NCBI GenBank assembly: GCA_944323095.1
Contig: CALURE010000025.1
Location: 1 to 15,754, forward strand
Length of the DNA: 15,754 nt
Direction: 5' to 3'
From: Candidatus Gastranaerophilales bacterium
GTDB taxonomy: Bacteria > Cyanobacteriota > Vampirovibrionia > Gastranaerophilales > Gastranaerophilaceae
The position numbers and the translations under genes are program-made. Below the pieces are notes generated by a model, which did no database searches, was not told where the DNA came from, and worked only from the letters and a program-made list of their open reading frames with translations. This document shows positions 1-6,059 of this stretch, in pieces; position 1 is the stretch's first letter, and the number at the start of each line of letters is the position of its first letter.

Positions 1-360
1 AACCGTGCTTCAACATTATATGCACAACAATATGGAAGCTCAATCACTGACGACATTAGAAAATATGGCAGAGGCTCGTTTACTCAAGGGTTCTTACAAA
101 CAGTAACTCTGGGATTAGCAGATAAGAAAACTGCAGAAGAAAATATTTCAGAATTAACAGGCCAGCCTGTTGGAAGAACAGAAACAAATTTGAAAATTGC
201 AGGTAATGTTGCTGGCGGTGTAGTTGTAGGCGGAGCCACTGCAATAAGCGCAAAATATCTTCTCAAAGCCTTCTTTAAGGGTATGAAAAACAAACCTTTA
301 GTTGCAGGTCTAATCGGCGGTGCTATAGGATTAGTAACAGCACTGTCAACTTCAAAATAA
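1..360 (+). CDS. C-terminal 119 residues of an unrecognised protein (5' end outside window)
   Basis: An open frame runs from the first base to the TAA at 358-360, giving the last 119 residues of a protein whose start lies outside the window. The first half is polar (IRKYGRGSFTQGFLQ, then a stretch rich in Lys, Glu and Thr). The second half has two Gly/Ala-rich hydrophobic stretches, GNVAGGVVVGGATAISAKYLL and PLVAGLIGGAIGLVTAL, separated by a basic linker (KAFFKGMKNK). This could be a helical hairpin lying in or on a membrane. A strong terminator follows 36 bases after the stop, so this is the last gene of its transcript. I do not recognise the family. The reading frame is certain; function is unknown. 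Confidence 0.75.
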   Translation, partial: NRASTLYAQQYGSSITDDIRKYGRGSFTQGFLQTVTLGLADKKTAEENISELTGQPVGRTETNLKIAGNVAGGVVVGGATAISAKYLLKAFFKGMKNKPLVAGLIGGAIGLVTALSTSK

Positions 361-396
361 ATTCCAGATTAGTGTGTAAATAGTGTAAAGTGTGTT

Positions 397-426
397 AAGA
401 GGCTGATAAGTCAGCCTCTTTTTTTT
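397..426 (+). terminator. Rho-independent terminator of the first gene
   Basis: A perfect 10-bp stem (AAGAGGCTGA at 397-406 with TCAGCCTCTT at 411-420), loop TAAG, then a run of eight T (419-426). Read on the minus strand the hairpin has no T-run after it, so it does not obviously serve prfB, which ends at 566. Confidence 0.93.
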
Positions 427-565
427 AATAATCAATCTTAAATCCTTTTTGCTAAAGACAAACACTCAGGGTGGTATAAGTGATGCCTTCTCTCTATTAT
501 TTTAAATCCGCAAGATTCTGATATCACAGAATAAAAATTACACAACAGCCTCACATCACAAATTA
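427..565. other. Gap between terminator and prfB 3' end
   Basis: No gene is seen. A 6-bp dyad (ATTCTG/CAGAAT, 513-530) is present but lacks a T-run on either strand, so no convincing prfB terminator can be named. Confidence 0.5.
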
Positions 566-1655
566 TCAATCATGTTTTTTGCGTAAAAACTCCTCGACAA
601 AATTATCTAAATCACCGTCCATTACACCGTCAACATTCGATGTTTCATAATTTGTCCTGTGATCTTTAACCATTTTATAAGGGTGAAATACATAAGAACG
701 AATTTGCGAACCAAAATTTATATCAACATTGTCACCTTTTAATTGAGCAAGCTTTTTTTCATGTTCTGCCTGACGAATCGCAAGAAGTTTTGATGCAAGT
801 ATCTGCATTGCATTTTCTTTATTTTGAAGCTGGGATCTTTCCTGCTGACATTTTACAACAATGCCGGTTGGTTTATGCAAAATCCTGACTGCAGTTTCGA
901 CTTTATTAACATTTTGCCCGCCGGCACCGCCCGAACGCATTGTATCTATTTCCAATTCATCCGGAGGAATCACTATTGTTTTTTCAAAATCTTCAATAAT
1001 CGGGGAAACTTCAACAGATGCAAAACTTGTCTGTCTTTTTCCGTTTGCATTAAATGGAGAAATTCGCACAAGTCTGTGAACACCTTTTTCAGCTTTTGCA
1101 TACCCGAATGCGTATTTACCGGTAATTTTTATTGTTGCAGATTTTATTCCGGCTTCATCGCCGTCAAGTTTGTCTAACAAATCAACATGCCAGCCCCTTT
1201 TTTCAGACCAGCGCATATACATTCTCAAAAGCATACTTGCCCAATCCTGCGCATCTGTTCCGCCTGCACCGGCATTTATTGTTAAAATTGCATCCGCCTC
1301 ATCATATTCCCCGCTCAGCATCTGCTTTACTTCAAATTTATTAAGACTGACTTCCAGTTCTCTTAGAGAAATCAGACTTTCATTTATCAATTCTTCATCT
1401 CCGATTTCAATCGCAGTTTCTGCATCGCCAAGCAAATTACAACAGTTATTGAGAAACTCCAGATTATCCTTTATATCCCGAATTTTTGCACCCAGTTCTG
1501 ATGCCCTTTTTTGATCCTGCCAGATTTCAGGAGATTGCATCTGCTGTTCATACTTTTGCAACTCGCCATTTAAAGAAGTTTCGTCAAAGACACTCCTTTA
1601 TTTTTTCAAATCTTTCTTTTAATTCATTTAGTTTTTGCTTAACTTCTGTATCCAT
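566..1655 (-). CDS. prfB: Peptide chain release factor 2, expressed through a programmed +1 frameshift
   Basis: RF2 recognises UGA and UAA stop codons and releases the finished peptide from the ribosome. The main frame (stop 566-568) holds the RF2 anticodon-like tripeptide SPF in RLVRISPFNANGKRQTS and the catalytic GGQ in SGGAGGQNVNK. The gene is in two frames. ATG at 1653-1655 opens a 23-codon zero frame (MDTEVKQKLNELKERFEKIK..CL) ending at TGA 1584-1586. A +1 slip at CTT TGA C continues as LDETSLNGELQKYEQQ. The joined product is 362 residues (E. coli RF2 has 365), with SPF near 199-201 and GGQ near 245-247. In-frame TAA and TAG lie just upstream of the ATG, so no earlier start is possible. 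No clear Shine-Dalgarno site precedes it. The gene stands alone and diverges from the membrane-protein pair. A gene caller that ignores the shift would start at an internal TTG near 1561 and lose the N-terminus. Confidence 0.97.
1583..1598 (-). promoter_or_regulatory. prfB programmed +1 frameshift site
   Basis: On the minus strand the site reads AAGGAG TGT CTT TGA C. The internal Shine-Dalgarno-like AAGGAG (1593-1598) lies three bases before the CTT slip codon (1587-1589), followed by in-frame TGA (1584-1586) and C (1583). This is the arrangement known from E. coli prfB. Low RF2 lets the ribosome pause at UGA and slip +1, giving autoregulation. The elements are seen directly; the mechanism is established for the family. 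Confidence 0.96.
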
Positions 1656-1708
1656 AAAAAAATTTTACTATAAAAAAACTTTTTTGTATTAACTGCTATA
1701 TAAATCTC

Positions 1709-1736
1709 TTGCATTCCGTATAAAAACTGATATAAT
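1709..1736 (+). promoter_or_regulatory. Promoter of the membrane-protein pair
   Basis: TTGCAT (1709-1714), 16-base spacer, TATAAT (1731-1736), with TG one base upstream of the -10 (extended -10). It lies 23 bases before the ATG at 1760. GGGAG (1748-1752) is a suitably placed ribosome-binding site. Confidence 0.7.
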
Positions 1737-1759
1737 AAATTTTAAACGGGAGAGAAACC

Positions 1760-2533
1760 ATGGCAGGGATTATAGAAAGTTACAAAAAAATTTATGAAAA
1801 TAAAAAAATTCACATTTGGCTTGTAATTATAGCTTTTATATGGGGGATTACATCTACACTGATCGACATAAAAACAGGAAGCCAATACAAACAAAATATA
1901 GCTGATTTAATATTTGAGATTCTTGTAGGAACATACAGCCTGCAATTTCTTCACAATGCTATTAACAACATTGATAATGGTATTTTGCCCGACTTTAAAC
2001 AAATAAAGCCTAAAATAATCTGGGATATGATAAAATTAAATATCGTATGGGGCATTTATGCTGTTTTATGTTTAATCTTTGCCGTTTTATCTTATATGAT
2101 GCTGCATACTAAAATTCTTCCGGTAATTATTATAGCTGCACTATTTTTTATCAGTGCTTTTGTGTATTATATCTATATTGCATATGCCGAAAATCTTAAT
2201 ACTAAAGGTTTGTACAATATTAAATTAATATTCCTTTTTGTTAAACCTGCCGTCAAAAAAACATATAAAAATTTAATTCTGTTTATTTTATTCTCAATTT
2301 TAATTGCAGTAATATACATCCTTATTTATGCCGGTGCAGAACTGACAGGAATAAATATTATAGGACGCATCAGCGGTGATTTTTATATTCTGGATGCATT
2401 GATGTACACTGTTGCGGTTTATTTTATTATGGTAACATGGTATTTTGCATTTCCGTATTCATTAATAAATACTTATTTAGAAAAGATTAAACCTGTTATA
2501 GGAAAGGCTGTCAATAATGACGAGAATGCTTGA
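1760..2533 (+). CDS. Six-span membrane protein of unknown function, first of a paralogous pair
   Basis: 257 residues, very hydrophobic, with about six likely membrane helices (roughly residues 17-35, 48-66, 93-115, 119-141, 171-192 and 210-232) and no cleavable signal peptide or catalytic motif. It starts at the ATG after GGGAG, under an extended -10 promoter. It overlaps the next gene by 17 bases. The two proteins look like diverged paralogues: both begin with an amphipathic segment and a helix carrying WGIT or CGIT, both have a loop of type LPDFKQIK or IPDTDLRSFK after the second helix, and both end with a helix followed by W.....Y.LI.TYE/LEK. This suggests a two-subunit membrane complex (inference). 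I do not recognise the family; a transporter or a cell-envelope assembly factor would both fit. Confidence 0.85.
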   Translation: MAGIIESYKKIYENKKIHIWLVIIAFIWGITSTLIDIKTGSQYKQNIADLIFEILVGTYSLQFLHNAINNIDNGILPDFKQIKPKIIWDMIKLNIVWGIYAVLCLIFAVLSYMMLHTKILPVIIIAALFFISAFVYYIYIAYAENLNTKGLYNIKLIFLFVKPAVKKTYKNLILFILFSILIAVIYILIYAGAELTGINIIGRISGDFYILDALMYTVAVYFIMVTWYFAFPYSLINTYLEKIKPVIGKAVNNDENA

Positions 2534-3257
2534 AGGACTTAAATACTTATATTCCGGTGTTAACTGGAAACAGCGGCAGCTTACTCTATTTTCAATCTGC
2601 GGTATTACCGGTTTATTTTTTGCTCTTTACTCACAGGATATGACAGATTTAACAATATGGCAAAAAATTATATTTACTGCAATACTTGCATTATACGGAT
2701 TATTTGTAACCGGATTTGAAATTTTATTTATGCATGAAAGAAGAATTCCTGATACAGATTTAAGATCATTCAAACTTGCTTTAAATAAAATTCCATTTAT
2801 CGTATTTGCGGCAGGAATTCCTGTGCTTTTAATCAACATGTTTACACAATACCAGTATCTTGCATTTTCTCTGTCAATATTTCTTGCTATACCATTGACT
2901 ATGATGCAGGCTGGTTTTTCTTATGACTATAACAACAATGACTACCTGAAACTTTTCAAAAAATTCACCATTAAAGATTACTTTTTCCTTATTATCACAA
3001 AACTATATTTAACTATTGTTCCTTATCTGATTACATATATATTAATCTTTCTGATATTTTTTGTAATCGGAATAATTATAGCTTTTACCTATAAAGGAGA
3101 CATAAGTTCTCTCGGATTAACGATTTCAGGGCATCAGGTTATGATTGTTAAACTCTCTAATTTTATTAGCAATATTTTACTATACTATGCATTAACAATA
3201 AGTACTCTTGTCTGGGATTACGAACTGATTACCACATACGAAAAAACATCAGACTAA
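2517..3257 (+). CDS. Multi-pass membrane protein of unknown function, second of a paralogous pair
   Basis: 246 residues with six or seven likely membrane helices (about 21-38, 50-72, 92-109, 114-134, one long or two short helices in 155-190, and 212-233). The start at 2517 is favoured by GGAAAGG at 2501-2507, nine bases upstream inside the previous gene; Met4 at 2526 is the alternative. The 17-base overlap implies translational coupling with the upstream paralogue. The middle loop (SYDYNNNDYLKLFKKF) is polar and basic. The stop TAA (3255-3257) overlaps, tail to tail, the TAG (3254-3256) of the opposing 5'-nucleotidase gene, so the two transcripts converge with no room for a terminator. Function unknown. 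Confidence 0.85.
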   Translation: MTRMLEGLKYLYSGVNWKQRQLTLFSICGITGLFFALYSQDMTDLTIWQKIIFTAILALYGLFVTGFEILFMHERRIPDTDLRSFKLALNKIPFIVFAAGIPVLLINMFTQYQYLAFSLSIFLAIPLTMMQAGFSYDYNNNDYLKLFKKFTIKDYFFLIITKLYLTIVPYLITYILIFLIFFVIGIIIAFTYKGDISSLGLTISGHQVMIVKLSNFISNILLYYALTISTLVWDYELITTYEKTSD

Positions 3258-4795
3258 TCTATAACTTTAATACGACCGTCATCTTTTATGTCAACAGGCT
3301 CTTTATGTTTATGCATATAATCCTCAACACATTTGCAAACATCAAAGTCATACACAACAGCAGAATCAAATTTATTTAACATAGTAAAACCATCATGTCC
3401 CTGCGCGTAATAATCAGTCAAAGCTGTTTTATACATCTTATCAGTTCTTGGATTGTCTATATCAATAGGAGTTTCTTTACCGTTTTTATCAACAAAAGAT
3501 GCAGATTGCAATTCACCGTCTTTTGAAATTGTATATTTAAGCCCTGAAACGTGGACAATCCCCGGTTTATTATTTGTGCTGACAAGAGAGCTGGCGGAAA
3601 CTCTCAGCATATCAACAATTTCTTTTTCCGAGTAATCAGCAACAACCATTTTGTTTTTAAACGGTGAAATATCCTCAAGCCATCTTGTATCTAATTTCCC
3701 GGATTCAAAAAATCCTCTTATCGTTGCAGACCCGAACAATGCGATATCAGTATTTAATTCTTCTCTCATACAGTCGCACAAAAAATTTGCATGTCCGCTG
3801 GGTTCAATTGATGCGTTATTCAAAGGCGGCGGAGCAGAATTTATAACCCCGACAACTTTCGGCTTCCCTAAAATTTGTTCAAAAATATGCCTTACAATAG
3901 GATTTCTTTTAAAACCTCTTGTACTTGTCACATTATTTTGAACTTTTGTCATAACACCATTCTTGTCCCATTCAACATTCAGAACCCCAAAATAATTGCC
4001 ATCTCTGCCAGCCTGAGTAATCACAACAGGCTCTCCTGATTTTGAATTAAACAGATTTACACCGGCTCTGACACCTGTAACAAGATTATGTGAATGCCCG
4101 CCTAAAATTATATCAATACCGTCAGTTTCTCTTGCAATTTTTTGATCATACCCGAAACCGACATGAGACAACAAAATAATTCTATCCACACCCTGTTTCT
4201 TTAATTTATCAACTTCATCCTGAATATCTTTGATAGTGTTATCAATTCCGTCAATATTAAGTTCTTCAAAGATCTTGCCATATTTTAATCTTGAAAACAA
4301 ATCAACGGGAGAAGCGCCTATTATTCCGTATCTGTTGCCGTTGACTTCTTGAATATAAGATTTTTCGACTTTTTTATACAACGGATTATCAGGTTTAATA
4401 TTTATATTGCAGGCAAGCATTTTATATCCCATATGAGGAATAAGCTCCGCAATATGTTCAGGTGTATCATACTCATGATTTCCCATTGCAGAAGCCATAA
4501 TACCTATAATATTTTGCGCTTCAACCATGACGCGGTTTGCTGGAACAGGTTCGCCTAGCTGAATATCACCGGATGAAAGTTTTAATTTATCAGTAGGAAC
4601 AGATGGCACAAAATGATCATAGGCATTCGATGCGGTAACTGTTCTTTCCATATTTATTGACTTTCCGTGGAAATCATTAATATAAAAGATGCTTGTCCGT
4701 TTGGGCTTATCAGCTTCTGTTATACCGCTCGGCGATTTTTGCAAAAGCGCCTGAAAACATAAATTAGATTGTGAAGCTGTTACGGGCTTTATCAT
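3254..4795 (-). CDS. UshA-like 5'-nucleotidase / metallophosphoesterase without a signal peptide
   Basis: 513 residues in two domains. The N-terminal calcineurin-like metallophosphatase domain (about 34-300) carries the full two-metal set: D41 and H43 in NDFHG, D77 in SSGD, N106-H107 in GNHEYD, H211 in LLSHVGFG, H234 and H236 in GGHSHN. The C-terminal 5'-nucleotidase domain (about 320-495) has ALFGSATIRG and a YAQGHDGFTM substrate-pocket motif. Such enzymes remove phosphate from nucleoside 5'-phosphates or hydrolyse nucleotide sugars; the exact substrate cannot be read here. UshA-type enzymes are normally exported, yet the N-terminus (MIKPVTASQSNLCFQALLQK) has no hydrophobic core and no lipobox. 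That N-terminus resembles that of the HNH-like protein at 12466. AAAGGG upstream of the ATG may be the ribosome-binding site. It follows the TM1266-like gene by 75 bases and may share its transcript. Confidence 0.9.
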   Translation of the reverse strand: MIKPVTASQSNLCFQALLQKSPSGITEADKPKRTSIFYINDFHGKSINMERTVTASNAYDHFVPSVPTDKLKLSSGDIQLGEPVPANRVMVEAQNIIGIMASAMGNHEYDTPEHIAELIPHMGYKMLACNINIKPDNPLYKKVEKSYIQEVNGNRYGIIGASPVDLFSRLKYGKIFEELNIDGIDNTIKDIQDEVDKLKKQGVDRIILLSHVGFGYDQKIARETDGIDIILGGHSHNLVTGVRAGVNLFNSKSGEPVVITQAGRDGNYFGVLNVEWDKNGVMTKVQNNVTSTRGFKRNPIVRHIFEQILGKPKVVGVINSAPPPLNNASIEPSGHANFLCDCMREELNTDIALFGSATIRGFFESGKLDTRWLEDISPFKNKMVVADYSEKEIVDMLRVSASSLVSTNNKPGIVHVSGLKYTISKDGELQSASFVDKNGKETPIDIDNPRTDKMYKTALTDYYAQGHDGFTMLNKFDSAVVYDFDVCKCVEDYMHKHKEPVDIKDDGRIKVID

Positions 4796-4870
4796 CTGGT
4801 CTAATTCCCTTTAGCATTAAACACCCTGAAAATATTTTTTGCTATATATAAAATAAAAGCTTTACAAAAG

Positions 4871-5110
4871 TTATAATTCAAATTCCATTGTCTGAAATTT
4901 CCATTCTTTTGAAAGTTCCTCTTTTAAAAGTTTTGCATCACCTCTAACTTCTAAAAGTACGATCCCGCGGTTCAGACAAACTTCATTACTTGATGGATGA
5001 AGTCCTATTCTTGTTCTTATTTCGCAGCCAAATTTAGTAATAAGTTTTTGAAAATCCACAGCTGTTTCAACTCTGTTTTCCAAACAAACACCAATAATAG
5101 TTACAGTCAT
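4871..5110 (-). CDS. ACT-domain protein of the TM1266 (iron-only hydrogenase system regulator) type
   Basis: 79 residues, the size of a single ACT-like (beta-alpha-beta) domain. It fits my memory of the TM1266 family: an opening strand ending GVCLENR, a helix with VDFQKLITKFGCEIRTRIGLH, a middle strand RGIVLLEVRGD, and a final helix with strand ELSKEWKFQTMEF. TM1266 proteins usually sit near [FeFe]-hydrogenase maturation genes and are annotated as putative regulators; their ligand is unknown. No hydrogenase gene is in this window. The start is fixed by a strong AAAGGAGG (5115-5122) four bases before the ATG. Just upstream of that site begins the 17-bp inverted repeat that bounds the palindrome-rich block, so any promoter must lie inside that block. 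Assignment by pattern only. Confidence 0.75.
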   Translation of the reverse strand: MTVTIIGVCLENRVETAVDFQKLITKFGCEIRTRIGLHPSSNEVCLNRGIVLLEVRGDAKLLKEELSKEWKFQTMEFEL

Positions 5111-5293
5111 TTTTCCTCCTTTACATAAACTATGTTATTAGAAGTGAATAAGTAAATAGGTGAATAAGAGAATAAGTCTTTACGGTGCGCAAAAGCGTAC
5201 GAAATATATTTTCCTTCCCTATTTAGGGAAGGTTAGGATGGGTTACACAATCAATACCCACCCTTCCCTCCCTAATCAGGGAGGGTTTATTAA

Positions 5294-5421
5294 TAATTAC
5301 TGCTTAACGAAACAATAACAAAACGAGTGCTGTCTGAGCGGTAAAGTAATTAGATGCTGAAACAAGTTCAGCATGACATATAGCGAGTTCACTCGTTTCT
5401 GGTTGAGTTTAGCAGTAATTA
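5294..5421. repeat. Nested inverted repeat around a CTTGTTTC-type palindrome
   Basis: Three concentric perfect arms: TAATTACTGCT (5294-5304) with AGCAGTAATTA (5411-5421); AAACGAGTG (5321-5329) with CACTCGTTT (5390-5398); ATGCTGAA (5354-5361) with TTCAGCAT (5367-5374), loop ACAAG. The innermost palindrome belongs to a dispersed repeat that I recall from many bacterial genomes, often mis-translated as MLNLFQHL; that peptide indeed appears in the reverse frame here. The RNA could fold into a long cruciform hairpin. Confidence 0.75.
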
Positions 5422-5450
5422 AACGGTCTGCGTGTTTCTTTTTCTTATCC

Positions 5451-5492
5451 AATATTCTTTTTCTTTTCATCGCAAAAAAGAAAAAGAATATT
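5451..5492. repeat. 17-bp perfect hairpin of A/T-rich arms
   Basis: AATATTCTTTTTCTTTT (5451-5467) pairs exactly with AAAAGAAAAAGAATATT (5476-5492) around an eight-base loop. It is not followed by a T-run, so it is not an ordinary terminator. It lies inside the palindrome-rich block. Confidence 0.8.
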
Positions 5493-5577
5493 CGGTGCGG
5501 GGTGTGGGGATGCATAATCCCCACATACCAATAACATAGTTTATGTCAATGTACACACAAAACAACCTAAAAAAAAT

Positions 5578-5606
5578 ATAAAAAAAATAACACCCGCAAT
5601 CGGGTG
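5578..5606 (-). terminator. Rho-independent terminator of the 104-residue protein gene
   Basis: CACCCG (5591-5596) pairs with CGGGTG (5601-5606) around a four-base loop. On the minus strand it is followed by a T-rich run (A-run 5578-5587 on the plus strand). It lies 29 bases past the stop at 5635. A shorter T-run on the plus side (5611-5615) could give weak termination that way too. Confidence 0.85.
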
Positions 5607-5634
5607 CTACTTTTTATTAATTTTTGATGAGTTA

Positions 5635-5949
5635 TTAATTATTTTCCAGCTCATCCATAGCTTGAAGCTGTTTTTTCTTGTAGTTATGCATAACCGCATC
5701 TACAAGAAGCTCATAAGATTTCATATTCTCAATATTCGGGAATTCCTCTTTGAGCTGTTCTCTGACCATTGCTTCCAGCTTACGTTCGTCAGAACTTGAT
5801 TTTAATTCGTCAACTCCTGTTATCATACTGATATAATCAGATGATTTTTTAGCGGCATTAAGATTCATGAAATTCAGCCAGCGTAATTTCGGACTGATAT
5901 GTTTTCCCAATGTTTTTACTATTTTTAGATTTTTCAATCTGTCTAGCAT
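5635..5949 (-). CDS. Small charged protein of unknown function (104 residues)
   Basis: Soluble and mostly alpha-helical by composition. A basic first third (MLDRLKNLKIVKTLGKHISPKLRW) is followed by an acidic/basic helical part (DELKSSSDERKLEAMVREQLKEEFPNIENM) and a basic-then-acidic tail (MHNYKKKQLQAMDELENN). No membrane segment, signal peptide or Cys. The start is supported by AGGAG (5957-5961) seven bases before the ATG. A good terminator follows, and glyS lies 110 bases upstream on the same strand, so it is either monocistronic or the last gene after glyS. Its size and charge recall MinE at first glance, but no MinE motif is present. I do not recognise the family. Confidence 0.8.
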   Translation of the reverse strand: MLDRLKNLKIVKTLGKHISPKLRWLNFMNLNAAKKSSDYISMITGVDELKSSSDERKLEAMVREQLKEEFPNIENMKSYELLVDAVMHNYKKKQLQAMDELENN

Positions 5950-6059
5950 TAGTTGACTCCTACCATTTATTGTTAATTTTTAAATTTACCTTCTTTGTAT
6001 TATTGTAAAGTATCCTGAAAAAAATAATTTACTTTTTTACAAACATTGTTTACAAATCT

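Larger units (their letters stand above)
5123..5546. mobile_element. Palindrome-rich non-coding block bounded by 17-bp inverted repeats
   Basis: ACATAAACTATGTTATT at 5123-5139 recurs as its exact reverse complement at 5530-5546. Between them I see no real gene, but many inverted repeats: CCTTCCCT/AGGGAAGG (5213-5232), CCCTCCCT/AGGGAGGG (about 5266-5286), a nested set at 5294-5421, a 17-bp stem at 5451-5492, and TGTGGGGA/TCCCCACA (5503-5525). Near the left end GTGAATAAG is repeated (about 5145-5169). This looks like a miniature or composite REP-type element placed between two gene groups. No target-site duplication is evident, and the bounding repeat itself contains a dyad (ACATA-AAC-TATGT), so the ends could instead be paired operator sites. 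The structure is seen directly; mobility is inference. Confidence 0.5.

Noticed and set aside
824..1514. Plus-strand open frames opposite prfB
   Set aside because: Shadows of prfB: no start signals and unnatural composition, while the minus frame is an unmistakable RF2.
5297..5524. 75-residue reverse frame (contains MLNLFQHLI)
   Set aside because: It lies wholly in the palindromic block and the peptide is the well-known mistranslation of a dispersed repeat; no ribosome-binding site.
5123..5546. CRISPR array or toxin-antitoxin locus in the gene-free block
   Set aside because: Repeats are inverted and of different sequence, without regular spacers, and no small gene with start signals is present.
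5544..5549. TTGACA on the minus strand as a promoter firing into the cassette
   Set aside because: At correct spacing the -10 would be TATGTG, only three matches.
5635..5949. MinE-like small protein
   Set aside because: Size and charge suggest it, but no MinE sequence pattern is present and no minC or minD lies nearby.
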